DNA of 64,000 nucleotides from Pelagibius sp048268885 (GCA_048268885.1 JBLWUP010000022.1:1-64000); one strand, 5' to 3'; counted from the first letter of the stretch, positions 34,680 through 43,911 are shown. Translations and numbers: made by a program. The notes: generated by a model not told the origin, from the sequence alone.

Positions 34680-35948
34680 TTAGCGTAGGCCCTGATCGCG
34701 GAACCTCTTCGGCGGGCGGCGGCTCCAGGCAAAGAGCAGGAGCAGGCCACAGCCGGCCGCGGCCACGGCGGTCAGGAAGGGTGCCGCCGGAAAGAAGGCC
34801 GCGCAGTAACCGCCGGCCAGGGCCGCCAGCCCCCCGGCGGCCACGGTCATCGCCCGGTAGAGCCCCATGACCTGGCCTTGTTCGTGGGCCGGCGCCGCGT
34901 CGGAGGTCAGCACCGATGTCGCCGTCTGCCCGAAGTTGATGCCCACGGCCACGAGCACCGCCGGCAGGGCGTGGGCCAGCTCCGTGGTCATGCCGACGAA
35001 GAGCAGGGTCCCCGCCAGCATGAGCAGCAGCGCGACGGCCGAGACCGCGACGGACCCGTGACGCGCCACCAGGCGCCCGACGACAAGGCCGGAGAGGATG
35101 AGCGGCACCGACAGCAGCGCCGCGTTGATCCCCAGCTGCGCCGGCGGGGTGCCGTAGGACTGCACGAAAAAGACCGGAAAGAAGTCGAAGAAGATCATGA
35201 TCGCCCAGTAGGTCAGGAAGGTCAGCCCCAGCAGCGGGGCGATGGCCGGATGGATTGCCGAGCGCCAGAGCCTGCACACGGCCGGTGCGGCGGCGGCCGC
35301 AAGGCGCGGCGGCTCGCGCAGGAACAGCGGCACGACCAGGGCGTTGAGCGCGAAGAGCCCGGCCGCCGCCCAGAAGGGAAAGGCGAAACCGAAGGCGGGG
35401 TGCAGGCCCGGGTCGGCCAGCAGCCCGCCGAGGATCGGGCCCGCCACGAAGCCGAGGTCCATGGCGATGCCGATCAGGGCGAAGTTGCGCGCCTTGGTCG
35501 CCGGACGGCTGACGTCGGAGGCCAGCGACTGCACGATGGCGATGTTGCCCTCGCCCAGGCCGGCGACGAAGCGGCCGAGCAGGACCAGCGGCACGGAACC
35601 GGCGCTAACCCCGGCGGCCAGCAGGCAGGCGCCCGCCACCGTGACCGCCAGGGCCACCTGCAGGACCGGCTTTCGCCCGTAGCGGTCGGACCAGCGCCCG
35701 AAGAGCGGCGCGCCGATCAGCTGCCCCGCCGGATAGAGCGCGATGGCCGCCCCGAGCAGCAGGGTCCGCGTCTCCGCCGGGGTGGCGGCGGCGAGCAGCG
35801 GGCCGTCGCGGTCGAGGAAAAGGTGGCTGAACACGGGATAGGGCAGCGAAAAGCCGATCCAGCCGACGAGCACCGTCACGAAGACAAGGATCATGGTGGC
35901 GGTCTCTTGGGTCCGACCGGGGTCGTAGAGGTCGCGGGATGCGGTCAT
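34680..35948 (-). CDS. MFS transporter (TetA/DHA1-like)
   Basis: 422 residues with 12 predicted membrane helices, starting at the ATG at 35948. The motif A loop between helices 2 and 3 reads GRWSDRYGRKPVLQ (about residues 74-87), and helix 5 has GIAMDLGFVAGPILGGLL (motif C-like GP.LGG), which marks drug/H+ antiporters. In this position next to iron uptake it might export a siderophore, but a general exporter is equally possible. Reading frame further upstream crosses the assembly gap and is not part of the gene. Confidence 0.85.
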   Translation of the reverse strand: MTASRDLYDPGRTQETATMILVFVTVLVGWIGFSLPYPVFSHLFLDRDGPLLAAATPAETRTLLLGAAIALYPAGQLIGAPLFGRWSDRYGRKPVLQVALAVTVAGACLLAAGVSAGSVPLVLLGRFVAGLGEGNIAIVQSLASDVSRPATKARNFALIGIAMDLGFVAGPILGGLLADPGLHPAFGFAFPFWAAAGLFALNALVVPLFLREPPRLAAAAAPAVCRLWRSAIHPAIAPLLGLTFLTYWAIMIFFDFFPVFFVQSYGTPPAQLGINAALLSVPLILSGLVVGRLVARHGSVAVSAVALLLMLAGTLLFVGMTTELAHALPAVLVAVGINFGQTATSVLTSDAAPAHEQGQVMGLYRAMTVAAGGLAALAGGYCAAFFPAAPFLTAVAAAGCGLLLLFAWSRRPPKRFRDQGLR

Positions 35949-36037
35949 GTCGGCTCCCTTGGCGCGCGCGCCGGGGCTGCGGCACGCCGCCCATAGAAAG
36001 GCGCGCCGGCGGTGGGTCGTCGGATGTCGAAGAGGCG

Positions 36038-36906
36038 CTAGCCGGTCCGGTCGTCTCGCGGATCGAGATGCGCCAGCTTGTCCGGATTGCGCGTGATGAA
36101 GATGCTGCTGGCCTGGCCGTCCGCGTCGTAGGCGAAGGAGACCACCGCGGTGATACGCCCTTCCTGACGCACCACCAGCGCCTGACGGGCGTTCAGCTCG
36201 GCCGCGGAAATCTCGCCCTGCCGCCAGGCCGGCGAGAGCACGCGGCGGATGAACTTTAGCACGACCTCCGCGCCCTCCAGCGTCTTGCGCACGGCGACGA
36301 CCTTGCCGCCGCTGTCCGCCCTCAGCGTCGCCTCGGGCGAGGGCAGGCGCGCCACGGCGGCGGCCGCGGCCGGGGGGGGGGCGCCCCNNNNNNNNNNGTG
36401 GCATGGCCGCCGCCCCCGCGCCGGACGTTGGCGCGGGCCCGCGAGACCAGCTTGCGGCAGGCCGCCTCGCCGACCCCCAGGTTCTCGGCGACGTCGCGGT
36501 AGTCCATGGCGAAGACGTCGTGCAGCAGAAAGGCCGCCCGCTCCTTCGGCGCGAGCCGTTCCAGCACCAGAAGGAACGCCATGGTCACGCTTTCCGACAG
36601 CTCGGCCTGGCTCTCCGGCGTGTCGAGCACCTCGCTGTGCACCGGCTCCGGCAGCCAGGCGCCGACATAGCTGGTCCGTGCCCGCCGCGCCGCGCGCAGG
36701 CTGTCCACCGCTTTACGGGTGCAAACGGCGGTCAGCCAGCTGCGCGGCCGCTCGATGGTCCCCGCCTCCGCCGCCATCCAGCTGAGGAAGGTGTCCTGCA
36801 CCACATCCTCGGCCTCCGCGTAGGAGCCGAGGATGCGGTAGGCCAGCCCGGTCAACATCGGCCGGGCGGCCTCGAAGGTCTCGATCGGGGTTCCGGCCGG
36901 TTCCAT
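36038..36906 (-). CDS. ECF41 family sigma factor with C-terminal SnoaL-like domain, interrupted by an assembly gap
   Basis: The start is the ATG at 36906, sharing one base with the stop of the upstream decarboxylase-like gene (TGATG). Regions 2 and 4 are complete (LTGLAYRILGSYAEAEDVVQDTFLSW; FLLHDVFAMDYRDVAENLGVGEAACRKLVSRARA). After a 10-N gap the same gene resumes with RADSGGKVVAV, the DGGGK-type motif of the ECF41 SnoaL-like domain, and ends in DPRDDRTG. The linker expected between them (RPRF... LL..F) is missing, so the gap probably hides some 25-30 codons and the frame across it cannot be trusted. The C-terminal domain controls sigma activity in cis. Confidence 0.85.
36388..36397. other. 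Assembly gap (10 N)
   Basis: Ten ambiguous bases flanked on the left by a run of ten G and by GCGCCCC, which suggests a GC-rich stretch that was hard to sequence. The gap falls inside the ECF41 sigma gene. Confidence 0.99.
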
Positions 36907-37337
36907 CAGTGCTGCGAGATCTGAATGCGGTTCCAAAGGTTGATCATCGCGACAATTCCCGTCAGCGTCGAGATCTCAGCGTCGCTGAAATGGGCCTTCA
37001 GCTCCGCGCGCAGGGCGTCCAGGCCGCTCCCCTCCGTCAAATCGGTCAGCGCCTCGGTCCAGGCGAAGGCCGCCTTCTCGCGGGGGGTGAAGTCGTCGAC
37101 CTGCCGCCACACGATCAGGCGGTCGAGCCGGTCGTCGCTCTCGCCGTCCTTGCGGGCGTCACGGGTGTGCATTTTCACGCAGAAGGCGCACTTGTTCATC
37201 TGCGAGGCGCGCAGCAGCACCAGGTGGTGCAGCGCCGGCTCGATGCCCTGGGCCGCGATGGCCTTCTCCACCGCTTCCAGCGCGCCGTAGATCTGCGCCC
37301 CGTTCCGGTAAAAATCGACAGCGTTCGTGGCCGCCAT
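36906..37337 (-). CDS. Carboxymuconolactone decarboxylase / AhpD-like protein (ECF41 target)
   Basis: 143 residues from the ATG at 37337, which has GGAGAGGAG upstream. It carries the AhpD-like active-site pattern CAFCVKMH (C-x-x-C-x-x-x-H) near residues 49-56. COE-type proteins (carboxymuconolactone decarboxylases, oxidoreductases, epimerases) are the genes characteristically controlled by ECF41 sigmas. It is translationally coupled to the sigma gene, and a matching ECF41 promoter lies 42 nt before the start. Likely a peroxidase-like or decarboxylase-like stress enzyme. Confidence 0.88.
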   Translation of the reverse strand: MAATNAVDFYRNGAQIYGALEAVEKAIAAQGIEPALHHLVLLRASQMNKCAFCVKMHTRDARKDGESDDRLDRLIVWRQVDDFTPREKAAFAWTEALTDLTEGSGLDALRAELKAHFSDAEISTLTGIVAMINLWNRIQISQH

Positions 37338-37379
37338 GATCAGCTCCTCTCCGACAAGATTGCGTTCAGTCAGAGAGAA

Positions 37380-37406
37380 GACGATCCGGCCGCGCCGTTT
37401 GTGACG
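37380..37406 (-). promoter_or_regulatory. ECF41-type promoter
   Basis: On the minus strand CGTCACA (37400-37406), 16 bases, then CGTC (37380-37383). The known ECF41 consensus is TGTCACA in the -35 region and CGTC in the -10 region; the match is six of seven and four of four. It reads into the decarboxylase-like gene and the ECF41 gene, giving an autoregulated unit. Confidence 0.75.
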
Positions 37407-37432
37407 TGGCGGCGCACTTTTTTTTGGAAGGA

Positions 37433-38905
37433 CTAGTCGCCGGAGAGGCGGGAGCGGTCGCGCTTCACGTGATAAAGCTTGGAGTCCGCCAGATCGAAGA
37501 GTTCCTCCAGGTCTTCCGTCTCGGAGGGGAAGATCGCGAAGCCGACGCTGCCGCCGCACTGCAAGGTCCGATCGCGGATGTCAAAGGGCCTGGCGAGTTC
37601 CGCGTCGATCTTCTCGGCGACGGTGCGGGCATCCTCGTTGCTGCCCAGGTTGGTGGCAATGATGCCGAACTCGTCGCCGCCCAGGCGCGCGACCGTATCG
37701 GATTCGCGCATCAGACGGGAAAGCCTTTCCGCGACCTGGCACAGCAGACTGTCGCCGGCCTGATGGCCGTAGGTGTCGTTCACCTGCTTGAAGCCGTCCA
37801 GGTCGACGCAGATCAGCCCCACCAGGCTGCCGTTGCGCCGGGCAATGGCCGCCGCATGGTGCAGCATCTCGTCGAAGGAGGCACGATTGGCGACGCCGGT
37901 CAGGGAGTCGTGCTTGGCCAGGTAGTGGGTCGCGTTCTCGACGTTGCGCCGGCTGGTGATATCCACCACCGTGGCCTTGCAAACCATTTCCTCGGCATCC
38001 GGCGGCGGGGACAGGAGCGACATCACCACCCAGCTGTGCCGCCCCGAAACCTGACCGACCACCTCGACCTCCACCGTGACCGCGGCCTGCGGATCCAGGT
38101 CATGCAGGACCTCCTTGAGGCGGCGTCGGCTGTCCCGGGCCAGCAGGGCCTCGAGAGTCCTGCCTTCGAGATCTTCCATCGACTTCAGCTCAAGCAGCTT
38201 GAGCACCACGTCATTGGCGCGCAGGGTCCGGCCATCGGGGGAGAAATGCCAGATGCCGAGCATTTCATCCGCGGTGGAGGTCGACTGCGGCACCACGCTG
38301 ATCCCGGTCCAGTCGGCATGAGAGTCGCCATGGCTCGCCGAGGCGAGGTGATAGGCCAGGGACACGATGCGCTGGCGTTGCATCTCGACTTTCTTGTTCG
38401 CCGTACGCAGCTCGGCGATATACTCCAGCAGCTCGACATTGGTCCGGGCGAGCGTCGCTTCCAGACGCTTCTTTTCGATGTTGTAGCGGATCGAGCGCTC
38501 CAGAAGCGAGGGACGCAGCTCGTCCTTGCTGATGAAGTCGAAAGCGCCCAGCTGCATAGCGCGTATATCGATGACCGGATCTTTGAGACTGGTCAGCATG
38601 ATGAGCGGCCCCGGCCAGTCGATCGATGCCGCTTCGCGCAGAATATCGAGCCCGGAACCACCGATCAGCCGGTAGTCGACCAGTGCCACGTCATGGGCGA
38701 AACGGCGCAGCTCGACGAAGGCTTCCTCTACCGTCTTAGCCCAATCGATTTCGAAATGGCGCTGATCGATGAGGTTGAGGTGCTGCTTCAGCAGAACATA
38801 GTCGCCGTGATTGTCTTCACAAAGCAGGACACGGATCGGCGCGCTGCCCTCCTGTGTCGGGTCGTCGCTCGCCGTTCTGCGGATATCTCTTGCGGTATCG
38901 CTCAT
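37433..38905 (-). CDS. Response regulator with PAS and GGDEF domains (diguanylate cyclase)
   Basis: 490 residues from the ATG at 38905 (a TTG two codons upstream is less likely). An intact receiver domain (LLCEDNHGD, phospho-Asp in ALVDYRL, Lys in FISKDE) is followed by a coiled segment, a PAS domain (about 195-315) and a GGDEF domain. RLGGDEFGII lies near residue 405, and RESD exactly five residues before GGDEF is a c-di-GMP inhibitory I-site. It should make cyclic di-GMP on phosphorylation, with product inhibition. It follows two sensor kinases and a KaiB gene on the same strand. Confidence 0.9.
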   Translation of the reverse strand: MSDTARDIRRTASDDPTQEGSAPIRVLLCEDNHGDYVLLKQHLNLIDQRHFEIDWAKTVEEAFVELRRFAHDVALVDYRLIGGSGLDILREAASIDWPGPLIMLTSLKDPVIDIRAMQLGAFDFISKDELRPSLLERSIRYNIEKKRLEATLARTNVELLEYIAELRTANKKVEMQRQRIVSLAYHLASASHGDSHADWTGISVVPQSTSTADEMLGIWHFSPDGRTLRANDVVLKLLELKSMEDLEGRTLEALLARDSRRRLKEVLHDLDPQAAVTVEVEVVGQVSGRHSWVVMSLLSPPPDAEEMVCKATVVDITSRRNVENATHYLAKHDSLTGVANRASFDEMLHHAAAIARRNGSLVGLICVDLDGFKQVNDTYGHQAGDSLLCQVAERLSRLMRESDTVARLGGDEFGIIATNLGSNEDARTVAEKIDAELARPFDIRDRTLQCGGSVGFAIFPSETEDLEELFDLADSKLYHVKRDRSRLSGD

Positions 38906-38999
38906 CGTCAAACTGCTCTCGTATCCTGCGTAACGGCTGAAGCCGCGGCATTGCTTTGGTTCTCCCCCGGCCCCCGCGGCCTCTTAGGAAGTTTCCCGA

Positions 39000-40541
39000 T
39001 CACCCGCCGTTCGCTCCCTGACCGCCGCGAACGGGGCAGGACGCCAACGGCACCACGTCGCCACCCTTCTTCTGAGACACCAGCGAGCGCTGCTGCGGCA
39101 GGGTCACCGTCACCGTGGTACCGGCATCGACAGCGCTTTCCAGGCCGATCTTGCCGTCATGCATTTCGACGTAGCGTTTGCAGAGGGCGAGACCGAGACC
39201 TGTCCCGGTGTTCTCGATCCGCGTATAGGCATTTTCGATCTGCACGAAGGCGGCGAAGGCCCGCGGAATCTGGTGCTTGGGAATGCCGATGCCGCTGTCG
39301 CGCACGACAACGCGCGCCTCACCCTCGTAGGTTCGGTTGAGGACTATGGCAACGCTTCCGCCTTCCGGGGTGAACTTGATCGCGTTGCCCAGCAGATTCA
39401 GCAGCACTTGATTCAGCATTCGTGCGTCGGCATAGACCCAGATGGAAGCAGTTTCCGGCGTCACGGAGAGGTTTACGCCTTTCCGTTCCGCTTGGCCGCG
39501 CAGCAGGTCGATGACCTGCCCGGCAAGAGGCACCAAGTCGAAACTCTCTTCAAGAAGCCTCAACTGGCCGCTTTCTGCCTTGGACAGGTCGAGCAACTCG
39601 TTGATCAACGAGAGCAGGTGCTTGCCGCCACGATGAATATCGCTGATGTAGTTGCGGTAGCGTGCAGGTTCGACGGGCCCGGATATCCCCATCAGCATCA
39701 TCTCGGAGTAGCCGATGATGGCGTTGAGCGGAGTCCGTAGTTCATGGCTCATGTTCGCCAGGAACTGGGATTTCATTGCGTTGGCCTGCTCCGCCGTCTG
39801 CTTGGCGAGGCGCAGCGCCTTCTCGCTCTTCTTGCGCTCTGTCACGTCGCGCATGGTGATGATGAAGGCGCGCTCGCCGTCCCACAGCGTGCGCATTACC
39901 CGGATTTCCGCCGTGCAGGTCGCGTTGGAACGAGTATAGAGATCAATTTCGGTCGTGTGGACACCCTCCAGGGGAATACCGAACATCTGTCCCAGAAGGT
40001 CCGCCGCCGCGCACTTGAGCAACTTTTCAGCCGAAGGGTTCACGAAGCGCACGATGCCGATGCGGTCGACGACGACGATGGCATCGGCATTGTCCACCAC
40101 CAGACTGAGGAAGCGCTCGTTACTCTGCTTCAGTTCGCCGACATGGCGCTCCAACGAGTTGCAGAGATCCTGCTGCTCAACAGCGTGAAGCAGCGCCTGG
40201 ACCAGGGCGTCCGGCGGGGTGCGATCGCGTGAGACCACACCTTGGGTGCCGTAGCGGGTGGTCTGCCAGGCCTGCCCTTCGTTGTCCGGTTGAGCCAGCA
40301 CGATGATGGGAACGCCTTCAGCGACCTGCAGGGCCAGTACGGCCGTGTCCATACCCTTGCTGTCCGGGAGGTCGAGACTGAGCAGAACGACGTCGACCGC
40401 CTGCGCCTGTGACAGATAGGCGGCGGCCGCCGCGAAATCAGGAGCCTGCGCGAGCGAAAAGGGGCAATCCGGCAGCGCCGCCAAAGCGGCCTGGAGAAAG
40501 CGCCCGTAGCCGATGTCGCCATCGACCAGCAGAATCTTCAT
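39000..40541 (-). CDS. Hybrid sensor histidine kinase with degenerate receiver domain
   Basis: 513 residues from the ATG at 40541 (AAGGCG upstream). The N-terminal receiver fold starts MKILLVDGD, but the phospho-acceptor position is Ser (S55 in VVLLSLDLPD), the conserved Thr is Ala (VLAQP) and the conserved Lys is Arg (VVSRDR), so it is a pseudo-receiver. PAS at about 140-235; kinase core with H266 (NMSHELRTPLN), N box LNLLGNAIKF and GTGLGLALC. Cytosolic. It is paralogous to the kinase at 9048-10607, where the receiver residues are all intact. The downstream diguanylate cyclase (94-nt gap) is its likely partner. Confidence 0.9.
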   Translation of the reverse strand: MKILLVDGDIGYGRFLQAALAALPDCPFSLAQAPDFAAAAAYLSQAQAVDVVLLSLDLPDSKGMDTAVLALQVAEGVPIIVLAQPDNEGQAWQTTRYGTQGVVSRDRTPPDALVQALLHAVEQQDLCNSLERHVGELKQSNERFLSLVVDNADAIVVVDRIGIVRFVNPSAEKLLKCAAADLLGQMFGIPLEGVHTTEIDLYTRSNATCTAEIRVMRTLWDGERAFIITMRDVTERKKSEKALRLAKQTAEQANAMKSQFLANMSHELRTPLNAIIGYSEMMLMGISGPVEPARYRNYISDIHRGGKHLLSLINELLDLSKAESGQLRLLEESFDLVPLAGQVIDLLRGQAERKGVNLSVTPETASIWVYADARMLNQVLLNLLGNAIKFTPEGGSVAIVLNRTYEGEARVVVRDSGIGIPKHQIPRAFAAFVQIENAYTRIENTGTGLGLALCKRYVEMHDGKIGLESAVDAGTTVTVTLPQQRSLVSQKKGGDVVPLASCPVRGGQGANGG

Positions 40542-40836
40542 TGTCTGTCGCGCCTTGCAGATCCCTCCCTCTGCAAGGCGCAGATGCCCAGTCAAATTCG
40601 CCATGACGCGTTACGTAATAGCCTTCTGATTCACATATCTATTTAGCGCCCGATCTCATCCGACGCCCCCAAGGCGCCACGCACTTCGATGTATTAATTA
40701 ATTGATATGTTTAGTTTCACTTCTGCATGTTAAGGAATTGCTAATCTAGAGGTATTTTCCGCTGCCATAGGGCGATAGAATGATCCGTGTCACCGCTAGG
40801 GCGTGTATCCGGATTCGGCATCGACCCACTCCCGCT
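40542..40836. other. AT-rich intergenic region between KaiB and hybrid kinase genes
   Basis: About 295 bp. The central part (40690-40760) is strikingly AT-rich, including TATTAATTAATTGATATG, and probably carries the promoter for the hybrid kinase and diguanylate cyclase. No gene is seen. Confidence 0.5.
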
Positions 40837-41175
40837 CTAGGTCCGCTTCTGCAGGTCGAGCCCAATCAGCACCTTCTCTTTGTCGGAAAGATCGCCGATC
40901 ACCTTTCGAATCGGCGGCGGCAGCTCCTTGACCACCGTCGGCGTGGCGAGGATTCGTCTTTCCTCCGCCTCTCGCGGGTTTTCGCAGACATCGATGACCA
41001 CGAGATCGAATTCGCCACCCAGCTCCTGCTCACAAAGCGCCCGAACGGTGTGGATCGCGCTTTCGGAACGCTGCGTGCGGCCACTGATGAAGAGCTTCAG
41101 AACATTGCGGGCAGCGATACTGTCATTCATCTTCGCTACGACCTCGTCAGAGGGTTCCATCCTGAGTTCCGGCAT
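40837..41175 (-). CDS. kaiB: KaiB domain protein
   Basis: 112 residues. The core NVLKLFISGRTQRSESAIHTVRALCEQELGG.. FDLVVIDV.ENP..AEERRILATPTVVKELPPPIRKVIGDLS carries the conserved KaiB features, including ATPTV.K..PPP and the GDLSD stretch. KaiB is a thioredoxin-fold protein that binds KaiC in the cyanobacterial clock and competes with SasA-type kinases; in other bacteria it is linked to stress responses. Here it lies between two histidine kinases and no KaiC gene is in the window. An in-frame ATG at 41160 is an alternative start. Confidence 0.88.
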   Translation of the reverse strand: MPELRMEPSDEVVAKMNDSIAARNVLKLFISGRTQRSESAIHTVRALCEQELGGEFDLVVIDVCENPREAEERRILATPTVVKELPPPIRKVIGDLSDKEKVLIGLDLQKRT

Positions 41176-41262
41176 CGACCTGCCGACTTGAAGCGAAGGG
41201 CGCTCCGCCCACCTGACCCGATATAGCCGCCGAGCTCCTGCCTGAGAGGCTCTCTGCCCCAG

Positions 41263-43911
41263 CTATTCGGCGGCCTGTGTTTTCTCGTCCCGCGGCTCAA
41301 CCGCGAAGTCCGACTCAATCGACTTCAGCGTGAATTGTATGGAGGCACCCTGGCCGGGTGCCGATTGAATCCAGATTCGCCCACCATGCGTTTCGACAAT
41401 ACGCTTGCAGATCGCGAGGCCGATCCCGGTTCCTTCATACTCCTCGCGCGTGTGCAACCGCTGAAAGACACCGAAGATCGTGTCCTGCTGCGCGGGATCA
41501 ATACCGATACCGTTGTCGCGCACGGTGAAAAGCCAGTCGTCGTCCTCCAGGACGGCGGAGACCTCGACCCGGGGCGCCTCGTCGTCACAGAACTTCAGGG
41601 CATTGCCGATGAGGTTCTGGAACACCTGGACCAACTGTCCTTCATTGCCGAATACCTTCGGCAATTCGCCCACCCGGATATCGGCCTCTGATTCCTGCAT
41701 CCTTTCCGAAAGGTTCAGCAAGGCAGTGGCGAGAACCTCCTCGGTAGAAACCTCGGAGAGCGGAACTTCGCGCGTCTGCAGGCGCGAGTAATCCAGGAGG
41801 TCGTTGATGAGCTGGCGCATGCGCCCGGCGCCGTCGAAGGCAATGTCCACGAACTCCGAGCCTTCATCGCCCAGCTGATCCCGATAGCGCTCCTTGAGCA
41901 GGCCGCAGAAGCTGGTGACCATGCGCAAGGGTTCTTGAAGGTCGTGCGAGGCAACAAAGGCGAACTGCTGCAGCTCCGCATTCGAGCGCTGCAATTCCTC
42001 CGTGCGCCTTTCCAGTTCCGCGGCGGCGCGCATGCGTTCGGTGATGTCCACAACGACACTGAGGACCATGGGCCCCTTCGGCCCGTTAATCGGATTGAGG
42101 GCGATCTCCACTGGGAACTCCGTGCCGTCGCGGCGACGGCCGCGAAGGTCGCGGCCCGTGCCCATCATCCGCTTGCTCGGCTGCCCCATGAAATCGCGGC
42201 GCAGACTCTCGTGCTTGCCGCGTATACGCCCGGGCATCAGCTCTTCGACCTGCATGCCGACCAGCTCCTCAGCCGAGAACCCGAAGACCTCCACGGCTTC
42301 GCTGTTCGCCAAGACAACGCAGCCGTCATGGTCGGTCATGATCATGGCCGCCGGGCTGGCGTCGACCGCCAGGCGGAACATCTCGTCGGCACGCTTTTGC
42401 GCGGAGAAATCGCGATAGATCGCCGAGGCGCCGGTCACTTCCCCGCCGAGCGAGCGCACCGGCGAAACCGAAAGCGACACCTTCGCACGGGTCCCGTCCT
42501 TGGCCAGGCGGACGGTTTCGATCGGCCCCGTGGCGAGGCCCTTCAGGAAGTTCGCGCGAAGCTCGTGAAATTCGCCTAAGCGGTCCTCGGGCACGAGCAT
42601 CTGCAGCGGCTGACCGACGGCTTCCTCCGCCCGGTAGCCGAATAGCTTCTCAGCCGCCTCGTTCCAGGCCGTGATGCGGCCGTCCAGCGAAATGGTGATA
42701 ATGGCGTCGGTCGAGCTGTGGACGGCGGCGCTGAACAGGCGCTCACGCTCGATATGCTGGCGGAAGGCCGCGACCAGGATATTGACTTCCTTCGGCGCGT
42801 GGCGCGGCAGGCGAACCGGCTCGCCCCGGTCGAAGCGATCCACCGAGCGGGTCAGCTGCGCCAGCGGCCGAGCGATGGTGCGCGACAGGACGAACGCCAA
42901 CAGCGCGGCGATGACGATCGCAACCAGTCCGGCTTCGGAAGCGGAGTACAAGATGGCGTCCGCGGGGGCCAGGACCAGCTCGCTCGGTGCCATCAGAAGG
43001 ACAGCTACACCGACGCCGTCGCTCAGGCGCTGGGCGGCCCCGCCGGCCACATACTCGACACCGTCTTTGTCGTCCACCCGCCGTGATAGCTCGATATCGC
43101 TATCCGTCGGCCGCAGCAGGTCCGCCAGAGCCGGGAAGTCGTCCTGAAGACGCGCCGTTTCGCCGAACTCGAAGGCGAATTCGCGGCTCCTGTCCGGATG
43201 GACGAGATAGTCGCCGTTCTGATCAAAGGCATAGACCTCGACCCCCGCCTCGACGGAAGTGCGCAGCCGCGCAAAGGCGGGACGCAAATCGATATTGACC
43301 ACCAGGATACCGAGAGTGCGCTCCCCCGGCCCGAAAACCGGTGTCGCGACCCGCACCACCGGTACCGGCGGGGTCTCGATCTCGCCGCGCTCCCGGTTCA
43401 GGTCAATGGGTGCGACGTAGATCTCGCCCGGCTGCTGGGCGAGCGTTTTGGCGTAATAAGGTCTCTGGCCCTTGACCTGCAACTCCGCCTCGGGGACGAC
43501 GCGCACCGTGCCGCTGGTGGTCGAACGATCGACTCGGACGATTTCGAGTCCGGAGTCATCCACGCCGATCAGGCGGATCTGAAGGTATTCCGGCTTGGCG
43601 GCGAGAACCGCGACGAAAAGCGCTTCCAAGCGGCGGCGCCACTCAGCTTGCGCCGAGCTGTCCCGGTTGCGTCTTGCGCGCATCAGTTCATCGATGGCCG
43701 GAGCAGCGGCATTGACCGCGACGTCCCCCATCGCTTCGCGCACCGTGCCGCCGAGACGATCCACCATCAGGTGGGCGTCCGCTTCCATGCGCGTCAATTG
43801 ACTGGGATAGATGGATTGAATGAGGGTGTTGTAGGCGACCAGCCCGATGACCACCGCGGCGCCCAGGACCAGCACCACCATTCCCAGCATCAGACGCGTG
43901 GAAAGCTTCAT
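41263..43911 (-). CDS. Membrane sensor histidine kinase (dCache-HAMP-PAS-PAS-HisKA)
   Basis: 882 residues from the ATG at 43911 (GAGGAG eight bases upstream). A membrane helix at about 8-27, a large periplasmic dCache-like domain to about 300 (with YYAKTLAQQPGEIYVAPIDL and VYAFDQNGDYLVHPDRS), a second helix near 310-330, a HAMP linker, two PAS domains, then HisKA with the phospho-His in ASHDLQEPLRMV (about residue 652) and an HATPase (NGIGIDPAQQ, EGTGIGLAIC). The SHDLQEP type of H box is shared with phytochrome-like kinases. It senses an extracellular small molecule and lies 87 nt upstream of kaiB. Confidence 0.9.
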   Translation of the reverse strand: MKLSTRLMLGMVVLVLGAAVVIGLVAYNTLIQSIYPSQLTRMEADAHLMVDRLGGTVREAMGDVAVNAAAPAIDELMRARRNRDSSAQAEWRRRLEALFVAVLAAKPEYLQIRLIGVDDSGLEIVRVDRSTTSGTVRVVPEAELQVKGQRPYYAKTLAQQPGEIYVAPIDLNRERGEIETPPVPVVRVATPVFGPGERTLGILVVNIDLRPAFARLRTSVEAGVEVYAFDQNGDYLVHPDRSREFAFEFGETARLQDDFPALADLLRPTDSDIELSRRVDDKDGVEYVAGGAAQRLSDGVGVAVLLMAPSELVLAPADAILYSASEAGLVAIVIAALLAFVLSRTIARPLAQLTRSVDRFDRGEPVRLPRHAPKEVNILVAAFRQHIERERLFSAAVHSSTDAIITISLDGRITAWNEAAEKLFGYRAEEAVGQPLQMLVPEDRLGEFHELRANFLKGLATGPIETVRLAKDGTRAKVSLSVSPVRSLGGEVTGASAIYRDFSAQKRADEMFRLAVDASPAAMIMTDHDGCVVLANSEAVEVFGFSAEELVGMQVEELMPGRIRGKHESLRRDFMGQPSKRMMGTGRDLRGRRRDGTEFPVEIALNPINGPKGPMVLSVVVDITERMRAAAELERRTEELQRSNAELQQFAFVASHDLQEPLRMVTSFCGLLKERYRDQLGDEGSEFVDIAFDGAGRMRQLINDLLDYSRLQTREVPLSEVSTEEVLATALLNLSERMQESEADIRVGELPKVFGNEGQLVQVFQNLIGNALKFCDDEAPRVEVSAVLEDDDWLFTVRDNGIGIDPAQQDTIFGVFQRLHTREEYEGTGIGLAICKRIVETHGGRIWIQSAPGQGASIQFTLKSIESDFAVEPRDEKTQAAE

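Noticed and set aside
35949..36404. Upstream extension of the MFS gene frame
   Set aside because: It runs through the ambiguous bases and the ECF41 C-terminal region in a wrong frame; the MFS protein starts naturally at 35948.
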